Source: Prevotellaceae bacterium
GTDB taxonomy: Bacteria; Bacteroidota; Bacteroidia; Bacteroidales; UBA932
Length of the DNA: 47,176 bases
Direction of reading: 5' to 3'
Assembly (NCBI GenBank): GCA_031269545.1
Contig: JAISYZ010000235.1
Span: 1 to 47,176, forward strand
Part shown: in pieces, positions 29,051-36,231 of the stretch
Numbering within the stretch: the stretch's first letter is position 1
Layout: every line of letters begins with the position of its first letter
Made by a program: the position numbers and the translations under genes
Notes under the pieces: generated by a model
The model's input: only the letters and a program-made list of their open reading frames with translations
The model's database searches: none
What the model was told of the DNA's origin: nothing

Positions 29051-29092
29051 AATAAAGAGTGAAAGACTTAAACAGTTTTTTACTCTTTATTT
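29051..29092 (+). terminator. Hairpin between the amidase and PorP/SprF genes
   Basis: AATAAAGAGTGAAA pairs with TTTTTTACTCTTTATT across a loop of about 12 nt and ends in T-rich sequence. It could end the cluster's main transcript or reduce expression of the next gene. Confidence 0.6.
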
Positions 29093-29146
29093 CAATTGAT
29101 TTTATTAAGTTAAAATAAAAATTAATATCAAAAATTAAATAAAAAT

Positions 29147-30085
29147 ATGAAAAAGATAACATTAATCATAAGCATATTAATAATTGTGAGTACAAACAAA
29201 GCCGAATCACAGCAAATTCCGCTTTTTTCACAATACATGTTCAATGGTACATATATCAATCCTGCATATACAGGCAGTAGAGATGCTTTGTTTGCAAACC
29301 TGTTGTATCGCAAGCAGTGGATAGGATTCAACGGAGCGCCGCAAACGGCGATGTTCAATATAGACGGCAGTTTGGCTCGCGGTTCAAATATAGGTTTTAT
29401 TTATGTTAACGACCAGATAGGAGCCAATTATACAAACAGTTTTATGGCTCAATATGCATTCCGTTTCAAAGTGAGCAATACGGGACGTTTAAGCTTCGGT
29501 TTGTCGGGCGGATTTGTAAATTATGGCGTCAACAAGTCTAAACTCATAAGTTACAATGAAAGTTATGACCCCAAATTATTAGAAACCGAAAACATTTGGA
29601 AACCGAGTATTGATGCCGGCGTTTACTTTGATATGAAAAACTTTTATGCAGGACTGTCCGTTTTGGGAATAATATCGAACAAAGTAGAAGACCGGTCAAC
29701 AATGCATATAATACGGGCAAAAGCGAATTATTTTTTGACTGTCGGAGGCAGTATTTCATTAAGCGATAAAGTAAAATTTCTTCCATCGACTTTGTTAAAA
29801 AGCGATTTTCAAAATCCTGTCAATATAGATGTTAATGCAATGTTGCAGGTTAATGAAAAGTTTTGGATTGGCGGAAGTTATCGCACAGGAGTATTGTGGT
29901 TTACAGATATTGACAAAGAAACTCGCCAATACGATGCAATATCGTTGATTTTCGAGTCGCTTGTTACCGACCGCATACGTTTAGGCGTTGCCTACGATTT
30001 CGATTTAACCAGAATATCGAACAACAACAACGGCAGTATAGAACTTTCGGTTGGTTATTATTTCACAAAACCGAAACGCAAATAG
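29147..30085 (+). CDS. PorP/SprF-family T9SS outer-membrane protein
   Basis: A 312-aa outer-membrane beta-barrel with a signal peptide (residues 1-21) and the family opening IPLFSQYMFNGTYINPAYTG, then LFANLLYRKQWIGFNGAP. The C-terminus is typical of a barrel strand (SIELSVGYYFTKPKRK). In flavobacteria SprF is needed for surface display of type B CTD cargo such as SprB. Here the gene directly follows the type B CTD amidase, so the two very probably form a cargo-partner pair. The ATG at 29147 is supported by the signal peptide. Confidence 0.93.
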   Translation: MKKITLIISILIIVSTNKAESQQIPLFSQYMFNGTYINPAYTGSRDALFANLLYRKQWIGFNGAPQTAMFNIDGSLARGSNIGFIYVNDQIGANYTNSFMAQYAFRFKVSNTGRLSFGLSGGFVNYGVNKSKLISYNESYDPKLLETENIWKPSIDAGVYFDMKNFYAGLSVLGIISNKVEDRSTMHIIRAKANYFLTVGGSISLSDKVKFLPSTLLKSDFQNPVNIDVNAMLQVNEKFWIGGSYRTGVLWFTDIDKETRQYDAISLIFESLVTDRIRLGVAYDFDLTRISNNNNGSIELSVGYYFTKPKRK

Positions 30086-30109
30086 CATGTTAAACCGTGC
30101 AGAAATTGC

Positions 30110-30144
30110 AAGAGGATGATTGTAAAAAATCGTCCTCTTTTTTG
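30110..30144 (+). terminator. Rho-independent terminator after PorP/SprF
   Basis: The stem AAGAGGATGATT / AATCGTCCTCTT is followed by TTTTTTG, 24 nt past the stop codon. It closes the peptidoglycan-related cluster. Confidence 0.88.
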
Positions 30145-30184
30145 TTTGCCGAAAAACCATGGAGATAATATATGATTGTATCTA

Positions 30185-30619
30185 AACTGTATTTAGTCGC
30201 TCCTTAAAAAGTGAAATTTACGGATACAAAAAATTAATAAACAGACATTTTAAACCTGACAGGTTTCGGAAACCTGTTAGGTTTTATGACGCTTATTGTC
30301 CCGTCAGGGACAGAATATTAGTAGAAAAAAGCGCGGTGGGATACATTTCGCGCGAGTTGCCGATGGTGTTTCAAGTCAACGACAATGCTTCGCGCGAAAA
30401 TATCGGCGACAATTATTTTTCTACCGACATTTTGTCCCTAACGGGACATTTTAAATTGACAATTACCTGTGTAATGATTTTATGAGAAAATTTTTAAATA
30501 TTTGCAGGGTTTTGAACCGGATATTGTTAAAACCCTGCAATTTTTTTATATAATTTCAACTAATAATTGATTGTTAATAAATATTTTATGTTCTTTTTAA
30601 GGAGCGATTATTTAACTGT
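30185..30619. repeat. MITE-like element 2 with inverted ends
   Basis: TCGCTCCTTAAAAAG (30197-30211) and CTTTTTAAGGAGCGA (30593-30607) are perfect 15-bp inverses, with weaker similarity outward to about 30185 and 30619. They enclose the second palindromic repeat. The same ends, less well kept, frame 9652-9995. Confidence 0.6.
30252..30448 (+). repeat. Palindromic repeat, copy 2 (152-bp core 30297-30448)
   Basis: The core is exactly as long as copy 1 (7481-7632) with the same terminal hairpins, and by hand alignment differs at about 11 bases with no indels. The doubled AACCTGACAGGTT palindrome at 30252-30284 precedes it as in copy 1. The right-hand palindrome pair and the 16-bp direct repeats of copy 1 are absent. 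Confidence 0.8.
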
Positions 30620-30769
30620 ATCCAATTAAATTTACAATCGTTTATTACTTTAATTTTCAACAACTTAAAACTTTTGTCGGGGTGAGATGAAATTATTCTA
30701 TCACACTACGCATTAATTCACAATAGTTTATTTTTGTATTTACTGTATTTTAGTGTATTTAATCATTAT
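30620..30769. other. Junction zone between host genes and phage genes
   Basis: About 150 bases with no gene. It includes an imperfect inverted pair GTGAGAT / ATCACAC near 30685-30709. The host-to-phage change of gene content happens here, so the left attachment site may lie in it, but no matching right copy is in the window. Confidence 0.35.
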
Positions 30770-31681
30770 CTATATATTTTTCAAAAAATCTTCTTCTGAT
30801 ATGACTTCAAGTTCGTATCCTTTTTCTATAAATTTTATCGCTTTCTCTTGCTTGCCACTCATACCATCATCGCCAACAATTCTATAATCTTGCTGCCCAA
30901 CAATTAAGAAATCAGTATCTTTTGTAACATTATTTGCATTTATGCCGCCAATATCTGCTATTATTTGTTGCGCTTCTAATCTTAACATTGATGACAGTGT
31001 TCCTGTAAAAACAACAGTTTGTCCATAAAAGATGCTATCAGGATTATGTTTTGCAGAATTGCCAATAATTTTAGATAAGTTTCTATCATTACGAATTCTA
31101 TGTGTTTCCGATGGTTTATATCCACCGACATAAAGCCGTCCTATGGTTGTTTTTAATTTTTTGGGAAAATCATCAATGCAAGAAACATCCGCAATCTCAA
31201 AAGCCTTTAAACATAATTCTGCAGTTGCCTTACTGTCTTCACCTGCTCTGTGATGAGTAAATTTTATATTATTTATTTTACAAAGCGTTTTTAAGTCGTA
31301 TGATGGCAATCCTGTCCATACTTTTTTAGAAAAGATATAGCTGCACGAGTAACTAAGATTAGGAAATGGTATCTTATAAGTTTCAAGTGTTTTGCGTAAA
31401 ACACTAAAATCAAATCCTGCATTGTGAGCAATTAAAAATTTATCTTCAATTAAAGGTTTGATTTCTGCCCATAATTTGTTAAACTCAGGTTCGTTTACAA
31501 CATCTTCGGGATTAATACCATGAATTAACGTATTAAAATAATCGAATTTATTATTCATTGGTTTTATTAACCATGATTTTGTTTCTATTATTTTTTTATC
31601 CTCAACAAAAGTTAATCCTATTTCACATGGACTATTTCGCTCTGCTGTTGCTGTTTCAAAATCTATTGTTATAAAATTCAT
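30770..31681 (-). CDS. DnaQ-like 3'-5' exonuclease with C-terminal BRCT domain
   Basis: A 303-aa protein. The N-terminal half is a DEDDh exonuclease: FITIDFETATAE (Asp7, Glu9), LIAHNAGFDFSVLR and the last motif THHRAGEDSKATAELC (His and Asp). The C-terminal 90 residues are a BRCT domain (IFYGQTVVFTGTLSSMLRLE, DTDFLIVGQQDYRIV, then YELEVISEEDFLKNI). Exonuclease-BRCT proteins of this size occur in Bacteroidota chromosomes and mobile elements. The gene start overlaps the stop of the repressor gene by 4 nt (31678-31681), so it should be expressed in the lysogen. It may be a cargo gene acting on DNA ends or repair; the role is not established. Confidence 0.88.
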   Translation of the reverse strand: MNFITIDFETATAERNSPCEIGLTFVEDKKIIETKSWLIKPMNNKFDYFNTLIHGINPEDVVNEPEFNKLWAEIKPLIEDKFLIAHNAGFDFSVLRKTLETYKIPFPNLSYSCSYIFSKKVWTGLPSYDLKTLCKINNIKFTHHRAGEDSKATAELCLKAFEIADVSCIDDFPKKLKTTIGRLYVGGYKPSETHRIRNDRNLSKIIGNSAKHNPDSIFYGQTVVFTGTLSSMLRLEAQQIIADIGGINANNVTKDTDFLIVGQQDYRIVGDDGMSGKQEKAIKFIEKGYELEVISEEDFLKNI

Positions 31682-32055
31682 AAAACTTTTTTTTCTTTTA
31701 ACTGCTTTTTTAACAGTATTATTATTTCTTCTTTGTCTTTAATCCTTTCCTTTAACATATCTACTTCCTGTTGGAATTGGCTTAATGTAATATCACCTTG
31801 AGCGCTACTACCAAAACCCGATACAATATGCCCTACACCAGTATTATTTTGCGACTTATTTTCATCGTCAAAAAAATAACTGACAGGAACATTAAAGTAT
31901 TCTGCAACTTTTTTTAATGTTGAAACAGTCATACTTGTTTTTTCGTTTAAATAATCTTCTAAAGTCTGTTTACTTATACCTAAATAAGTATAGAAATCTT
32001 TCTTTTTAACTTTTCGCTCAAAAATTAATTTATTTATTTTCAAAACTATACACAT
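31678..32055 (-). CDS. CI-like XRE-family repressor
   Basis: A 125-aa protein with an N-terminal helix-turn-helix (KKKDFYTYLGISKQTLEDYL, then STLKKVAEYFNVPVSYFF, about residues 16-63), a Gly/Ser-rich linker (VGHIVSGFGSSAQGD) and a coiled coil at the C-terminus (EVDMLKERIKDKEEIIILLK). It lacks a LexA/CI-type peptidase domain, so relief would not be by RecA-driven self-cleavage. It is divergent from the early genes, with operator-like half-sites in the 110-bp gap. Likely maintains lysogeny and controls its own gene plus the exonuclease. Confidence 0.85.
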   Translation of the reverse strand: MCIVLKINKLIFERKVKKKDFYTYLGISKQTLEDYLNEKTSMTVSTLKKVAEYFNVPVSYFFDDENKSQNNTGVGHIVSGFGSSAQGDITLSQFQQEVDMLKERIKDKEEIIILLKKQLKEKKVL

Positions 32056-32069
32056 TTGTTTATAAAATT

Positions 32070-32096
32070 AAGTCAATTTTTTTTGACTTTTGTCAA
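32070..32096. promoter_or_regulatory. Operator cluster of the phage switch
   Basis: Three half-sites overlap: AAGTCAA (32070-32076), TTGACTT (32083-32089) and GTCAA (32092-32096). They make two inverted pairs that share the middle half-site. The cluster covers the -33 region of the rightward promoter, the expected place for repressor or Cro binding. Confidence 0.55.
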
Positions 32097-32112
32097 AATA
32101 TATTTACCTTTG
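32082..32112 (+). promoter_or_regulatory. Rightward early phage promoter
   Basis: TTTG (32082-32085) and TACCTTTG (32105-32112) are separated by 19 bp, an ideal Bacteroidota promoter. Transcription would start near 32119, 47 nt before the first early gene. Confidence 0.7.
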
Positions 32113-32165
32113 CGGAATAAAGTTACAAAAAAAAAGTAAAAATATTAATTTTTGATAAAAATATT

Positions 32166-32372
32166 ATGAAAAAAACATCAAACGAAATATTTAAAGAGTG
32201 GACAAACAGCATTCCTGTCGGCGAATATCAGAACAAAATCAGATTGTTAGCCCAATACTGCGGTGTGTCAATCATTGTTGTAAATTTTTGGAAAAACGGC
32301 AGAACAAAAATTAAACCTGTGTACCAAAAGTTGATTAACGAATTTGCCTGTAAAAAAATTTTTAAAGTTTAA
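32166..32372 (+). CDS. Small HTH protein, possible Cro-like regulator
   Basis: A 68-aa basic protein and the first rightward gene after the switch. The stretch IRLLAQYCGVSIIVVNFWKN (26-45) reads as a helix-turn-helix with a following arm GRTKIKPVYQKLINEF. Position and size fit a Cro or Cro/C1-like protein, but no close family is recognised. Confidence 0.6.
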   Translation: MKKTSNEIFKEWTNSIPVGEYQNKIRLLAQYCGVSIIVVNFWKNGRTKIKPVYQKLINEFACKKIFKV

Positions 32373-32376
32373 TACT

Positions 32377-32544
32377 ATGGAAAAACTTACTACACTGCAA
32401 TTGCAGATAATTTTATCGGCATTGATTGAAATGCCCGATGCGGAAAGCGAAGTAATTCGCCGATGTACAAAATCGCTTATCAACGACTTTGAAACGTTGA
32501 TACAAATACGAGAAAATAAACAAACTGAAATGTATAAATCTTAA
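32377..32544 (+). CDS. Small early phage protein, unknown function
   Basis: A 55-aa protein from ATG 32377, which starts 4 nt after the preceding stop; the frame also extends upstream to ATG 32344, but that start would overlap the Cro-like gene. It is largely helical (TTLQLQIILSALIEMPDAES), without recognisable motifs. Confidence 0.5.
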   Translation: MEKLTTLQLQIILSALIEMPDAESEVIRRCTKSLINDFETLIQIRENKQTEMYKS

Positions 32545-32548
32545 AGGA

Positions 32549-32818
32549 ATGAAAGCAAAACAAAATCAAAACGCAGTAGTTTCGTGCGAATGCGTGCGCA
32601 ACCTGCTGTCAAGTATTCATGGAAATTATGAATACTTCAGACCGATGAGACAATTTCATGTCTCGTGCGGAATAAACTGCCATCGCTGGGCAAAATTAGT
32701 GCGCGGCGAACTGTCAATCACAATCGATGAACTGAAACGGTTGTGCAAAGTTCTTAATGTTGAATTTACGGCGAAAACTTTTGAGCGCCAACTAAAACTT
32801 TTTGATTATGACAATTAA
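32549..32818 (+). CDS. Small HTH-like early phage protein
   Basis: An 89-aa basic protein. The segment GINCHRWAKLVRGELSITID and ELKRLCKVLNVEFTAKTFE resembles the second half of an XRE helix-turn-helix (a W-x-x-L-x-x-G-x-x-x-I/T pattern). It starts 4 nt after the preceding gene and overlaps the next by 11 nt. Probably a regulator, not assigned further. Confidence 0.55.
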   Translation: MKAKQNQNAVVSCECVRNLLSSIHGNYEYFRPMRQFHVSCGINCHRWAKLVRGELSITIDELKRLCKVLNVEFTAKTFERQLKLFDYDN

Positions 32819-33008
32819 CGGTGAACCTGATGATTATTTAGAAAATATTGAAACGCGAGATCTTATAGATGTTCTTTGCGACAGAATTGCTTATTCCGAT
32901 GAAAAAACAGACATAGTCAAAAAAATACTGGGATTAAACGATATAGCGGCGATGCACGACATCGTAGAAGCGATTGAAGACTTGTTTAAATACAGGACTA
33001 ACTATTAA
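32808..33008 (+). CDS. Small acidic early phage protein
   Basis: A 66-aa acidic, helical protein from ATG 32808 (a TTG at 32802 is the alternative). It overlaps the preceding gene by 11 nt. No family is recognised. Confidence 0.5.
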   Translation: MTINGEPDDYLENIETRDLIDVLCDRIAYSDEKTDIVKKILGLNDIAAMHDIVEAIEDLFKYRTNY

Positions 33009-33052
33009 TAATTAATAATTAAAAAATTTTGAAATAATAAAAAATAATAATT

Positions 33053-33241
33053 ATGGAAAATAAATTAATTGACAAAAAATTTTCACATGCTGAACTAATG
33101 GTAGCATTCGATGTGTTGTACACAGTAGGAGATGCGTATATTAATGCGGGTAAACACTTGGATTACTTAGTAATCAACGATGTACAAAAAATTATAATAT
33201 TAGCAGCAAGAGTTCATGAAAATGGGGCAGAAAAGGAATAA
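33053..33241 (+). CDS. Small early phage protein, unknown function
   Basis: A 62-aa helical protein (KKFSHAELMVAFDVLYTVGD). No family is recognised. It sits 5 nt before the next gene in the same transcription unit. Confidence 0.5.
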   Translation: MENKLIDKKFSHAELMVAFDVLYTVGDAYINAGKHLDYLVINDVQKIIILAARVHENGAEKE

Positions 33242-33246
33242 GAGAT

Positions 33247-33735
33247 ATGAACAAAAAACAATTACAGCTCGTGTCGCACGAGCAAGCCGTAAGGCTCAAA
33301 AAATTAGGGTTCAACTTAACTTGCACCCATAAATATGATGTATTGAGAAATATCATGGACAGTGTAGAACATCACGGCGAATATGTGTTAAACTCGCAGT
33401 TAGACGATGATACACGTTTATTCCTCGCAAGTGAGCACGCAGACCCGACTATCGACACGTTCGAGAATAACGAAGTTATTGCCGCCCCAACCGTTGCGCT
33501 TGCCCTCAAATGGATTAGGGACGAAAAAGGAATTGAAAACTCCGTAACCTTTTACGATGTAACAAACCGCCAATATACAGGTCGCTATCAACCCCCGAAA
33601 ATCATAAAAATTGGCAACAGGGTATTAGAGCCAAGAAAAACGTATCACTCGGGCGATTATACAAATTACGAAGCCGCCGAAAGCGCACTGTTAGACGAAT
33701 TATTAAAAATCTTGGAAAAGGAGAACGCGCTATGA
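33247..33735 (+). CDS. Conserved early protein of Bacteroidota phages
   Basis: A 162-aa soluble protein. The middle phrase APTVALALKWIRDEKGI and the end YEAAESALLDELLKILEKE are, as I recall, shared by many small proteins from Bacteroides-type phages and integrated elements. No enzymatic motif is seen. Its stop overlaps the next start (ATGA at 33732-33735). The function is unknown. Confidence 0.7.
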   Translation: MNKKQLQLVSHEQAVRLKKLGFNLTCTHKYDVLRNIMDSVEHHGEYVLNSQLDDDTRLFLASEHADPTIDTFENNEVIAAPTVALALKWIRDEKGIENSVTFYDVTNRQYTGRYQPPKIIKIGNRVLEPRKTYHSGDYTNYEAAESALLDELLKILEKENAL

Positions 33736-33935
33736 AAACACACGAATTGTTTCAAAAGCATTTTGGCGATGTCGTCGGGGTTGGTTTAAAACATCCGAAC
33801 ATCGAGGCATTTTTCGGCGAATTAAATGAAATATGCAAAGAAGAAGCCCGCCAAAGGTTAGAAAAGGACATTCAGGACATCAAAGACATCAAAGATGTCA
33901 AAGAATTGAAAAAATATTTAAAAACAATTTTTTAA
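33732..33935 (+). CDS. Small early phage protein with charged C-terminus
   Basis: A 67-aa protein coupled to the previous gene by an ATGA overlap. The C-terminal third is a run of Lys/Asp/Glu (EKDIQDIKDIKDVKELKKYL) built on a short direct repeat coding KDI, likely a coiled coil. Confidence 0.5.
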   Translation: MKTHELFQKHFGDVVGVGLKHPNIEAFFGELNEICKEEARQRLEKDIQDIKDIKDVKELKKYLKTIF

Positions 33936-33944
33936 AAAAAAGAT

Positions 33945-34181
33945 ATGGAAATAAAAGAATTTATAGAAAAGTTTTTGCCCGAATATGAGGCAATAAAGAA
34001 TGCCGAAGATGTAAACTTGCTCGAAGAAGAGCGACTATTTCATGAACGGCACTTTCCCGAAGCCCTGCAAAACTTCGCTGACAGGATTTGCGAAAAGCAA
34101 AAAGCAAGATGTGCGCAATCTGATTTAAAAAAACACGCTGCTGTTTTATTTGTAGAACAGCCAAAAATTGAAGAGTTATGA
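33945..34181 (+). CDS. Small acidic early phage protein
   Basis: A 78-aa acidic helical protein (EEERLFHERHFPEALQNFAD). It overlaps the next gene by 4 nt (ATGA). The family is unknown. Confidence 0.5.
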   Translation: MEIKEFIEKFLPEYEAIKNAEDVNLLEEERLFHERHFPEALQNFADRICEKQKARCAQSDLKKHAAVLFVEQPKIEEL

Positions 34182-34375
34182 AAAAGATTACATTAAAAAT
34201 TGACGACAAAATAGAATTAGGTTGCGCAATGTACTTTGCTCGGCTATGCGTAAGTGATTTTGAAAAAAACAAATACAAAAATTGCCTTTATACAGAAAAG
34301 CAGAAGCAGTGCTTTGTCAAACGCACTAAGGCAGGTAATATAACAGTTGGAGTTTACGAATATGAAAACAATTAA
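34178..34375 (+). CDS. Small early phage protein, unknown function
   Basis: A 65-aa basic protein (KITLKIDDKIELGCAMYFAR). Its start overlaps the previous gene and its end overlaps the DUF551-like gene by 14 nt, which shows tight packing in one transcript. Confidence 0.5.
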   Translation: MKKITLKIDDKIELGCAMYFARLCVSDFEKNKYKNCLYTEKQKQCFVKRTKAGNITVGVYEYENN

Positions 34376-34643
34376 AGAAGCAGCACAATCAAATGAAGAG
34401 AACCCTGTTATTTTAACGCAGGGGTACAAACTGACCGCTTACATTTCATTTCAAGCGGGTGTTAAGTTTGCCCAGCGCTGGATAAGCGTTGAGGATGAAG
34501 AGCCGAAGCACGCTCAAAAAGTGCTGATGAAAACGCAATCGGGCTACGTGGAGGGTGGCTACTACGATTATGCTACTTTCAGGCATAATGATGACCGTTT
34601 ATGCTATGGAATAACCCACTGGCGACCGATTGAATTAGAATAA
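34362..34643 (+). CDS. DUF551-like phage protein
   Basis: A 93-aa protein from ATG 34362 (five more codons are possible upstream). The second half matches the DUF551 pattern: RWISVEDEEPKHAQKVLMKT, GYVEGGYYDY and the closing THWRPIELE. DUF551 proteins are small phage proteins of unknown role, often near replication or modification genes. Confidence 0.75.
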   Translation: MKTIKEAAQSNEENPVILTQGYKLTAYISFQAGVKFAQRWISVEDEEPKHAQKVLMKTQSGYVEGGYYDYATFRHNDDRLCYGITHWRPIELE

Positions 34644-34650
34644 TGGTAAA

Positions 34651-34719
34651 ATGAAAATCGGACTAATCGCAGCAGACAGGCATAATTTCCCAAACCTTGC
34701 ACGATGCACCAGATTTTGA
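34651..34719 (+). pseudogene. 5' stub of a phage gene (MKIGLI... protein)
   Basis: Twenty-two codons read MKIGLIAADRHNFPNLA then a short unrelated tail and stop. The opening closely resembles the start (MKIGLIDVDGHNFPNL) that I recall for a much longer protein of Bacteroides-type phages. The rest of the gene is missing, so I read this as a deletion remnant. Confidence 0.5.
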
Positions 34720-34744
34720 AACAGTTAAAAATAAAATAAAAAAA

Positions 34745-34972
34745 ATGAATAGTAAAGCGATAGCAGAAGCATGTGGGTTGACAAACATCAATGATAAAGA
34801 GCTTGTTATTTTTATGAAAAGTGGGATTTCGGCTAAAGATTTAATTGAAATTGATAACTTATTAACGATTGTCAGAGTTCATCAAATTTCAGTTATGAAT
34901 AAGCGTCAAGGAAAAAAAAGGCGCTTAAAGGAATTAATTGAAAAATATATAGAGCATATTACAGGAATTTGA
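34745..34972 (+). CDS. Small early phage protein, unknown function
   Basis: A 75-aa basic protein from ATG 34745. The N-terminus (MNSKAIAEACGLTNINDKEL) resembles a helix-turn-helix start, and the C-terminus is a basic helix (KRQGKKRRLKELIEKYIEHI). Just after it, a second frame (about 34957-35070) reads EFEQKIKELKELKINKLSW without a start codon, perhaps the tail of a lost gene. Confidence 0.45.
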   Translation: MNSKAIAEACGLTNINDKELVIFMKSGISAKDLIEIDNLLTIVRVHQISVMNKRQGKKRRLKELIEKYIEHITGI

Positions 34973-35043
34973 ACAGAAAATCAAAGAATTAAAAGAATTA
35001 AAAATAAATAAATTATCCTGGTCGGATGTAAAAAAAACGAAAC

Positions 35044-35919
35044 ATGATAATAAACTCAAATGGATATTATGAAACTGCGGCGGGATTAGTTTTACCGAAA
35101 TCAGCCCGCCGACCGACGGCATTCGATTTTTTTGCAGGCTGCGGCGGTTTTTCGCTGGGATTTATTCAGGCGGGATTTGAAGTCGTTGGAATGAACGAAA
35201 TTGATTTTAGCGCAATGACAACTTATTGTGTTAACCTGTCAAAGCAGCCATTGAATATGTTCTGGGATACAGACAAACGAGGTGAAGAATTGAATGAGTT
35301 TATGAAAAAACGTATTTTTAATAAAAATACAAATAAAACCTACGTCAAGCATTGTCGTGATAAATATTACCACGAAAGCGAAAAACTAACTTTCCCAACC
35401 CTGCCCGGCACAGGGTGGATACTTGGGCAGGAAATAGCAGGAAAATACTATCCACCTGTTAAAAACATATTTGTAGCAGACATTCGCAACCTCACAGGCG
35501 ATATAATACTCGAACGCATCGGAATGAAAAAAGGCGACCTTAATTGCGTAATAGGAGGCCCCCCATGTCAGGGTTATTCAAACGCAGGCAAACAGGATAT
35601 TAATGACCCCCGTAATAATTTAATATTTGAATACGCCCGAATGATTGTCGAACTGCAGCCCAAAACGTTTGTAATGGAAGAAGTGCCGAACATTGTTAAT
35701 TTCCGTACGCCAAGAGGCACATTCGTTTTAGAAGAATTCGGAATGATACTTGACCAAGGCGACTACATGGAATTTTCTCAATTTTGCGAAGCCCAAAAAT
35801 TTGTCCCAAAATCAAACCGGTTCAGAAAAATCAAACCGTTAAAAAATATGGGAAATAATGAAAAAATGATTTATGAAAAAAAAACAATCACGAATTATCA
35901 ACAAAAATTATTTAATTAA
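35044..35919 (+). CDS. Compact phage C5 cytosine DNA methyltransferase
   Basis: A 291-aa methyltransferase that would use AdoMet to make 5-methylcytosine in DNA. Motif I is DFFAGCGGFSLGF (28-40), motif IV is GGPPCQGYSNAG with the catalytic Cys (about 173), and motif VI is FVMEEVPNI (Glu then Glu-Val, a variant of ENV). Between I and IV lies a long insert with Lys-rich and aromatic stretches. The motif VIII, target-recognition and motif IX/X parts of classical enzymes are not evident. Phage relatives of this compact layout exist, so it is not necessarily broken. No restriction enzyme gene is next to it, so it is probably an orphan serving anti-restriction. Confidence 0.85.
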   Translation: MIINSNGYYETAAGLVLPKSARRPTAFDFFAGCGGFSLGFIQAGFEVVGMNEIDFSAMTTYCVNLSKQPLNMFWDTDKRGEELNEFMKKRIFNKNTNKTYVKHCRDKYYHESEKLTFPTLPGTGWILGQEIAGKYYPPVKNIFVADIRNLTGDIILERIGMKKGDLNCVIGGPPCQGYSNAGKQDINDPRNNLIFEYARMIVELQPKTFVMEEVPNIVNFRTPRGTFVLEEFGMILDQGDYMEFSQFCEAQKFVPKSNRFRKIKPLKNMGNNEKMIYEKKTITNYQQKLFN

Positions 35920-35926
35920 TAAAAAA

Positions 35927-36142
35927 ATGGAAATAATAGAAACGAAATATCAGTTAATCTTTCAATCCGAAGATGACGCAGGTACATTTGAATTCAGAAT
36001 TCATAAAAACTGTTCTCAAATTCAACTTGAAACAGACATTAATAATTCTTTCCAATGTTGTACGTGTGCGAATACCAATTACAAAGAATTGGAAGCAATT
36101 AGAAATATGATAGATACTATTTTAAAAAATTATATATCATGA
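35927..36142 (+). CDS. Small phage protein, unknown function
   Basis: A 71-aa protein from ATG 35927, with 18 more codons possible upstream that overlap the methyltransferase. It contains CCTCANTNYKELEAI with three Cys. Its stop overlaps the ATG of the ASCH stub (36139-36142). The function is unknown. Confidence 0.5.
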   Translation: MEIIETKYQLIFQSEDDAGTFEFRIHKNCSQIQLETDINNSFQCCTCANTNYKELEAIRNMIDTILKNYIS

Positions 36143-36231
36143 AAGGAATAAATTTTACAGAGCCGTTATTTCACAAAGTAGTTAGCGGCGAAAAAACACA
36201 AACGCGGCAACGGCATGTACAAAAAAATTGA
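36139..36231 (+). pseudogene. 5' stub of an ASCH-like phage gene
   Basis: Thirty codons read MKGINFTEPLFHKVVSGEKT then QTRQRH and a stop. This is the characteristic opening of ASCH-type phage proteins (TEPL...V..G.KTQTRR). The remaining domain is gone, and the primase ATG (36215) lies inside the stub. It is a deletion joint that fused the gene start directly to the replication gene. Confidence 0.65.

Noticed and set aside
28432..29052. A 206-codon open frame opposite the end of the amidase gene
   Set aside because: It is rich in Cys, Ile and Phe with no domain, and lies opposite the clearly assigned T9SS domain.
34957..35070. A second coiled-coil frame (EFEQKIKELKELKINKLSW) after the small gene at 34745
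   Set aside because: It has no start codon after the preceding in-frame stop. It may be a frameshifted gene tail, but the evidence is too thin for a feature.
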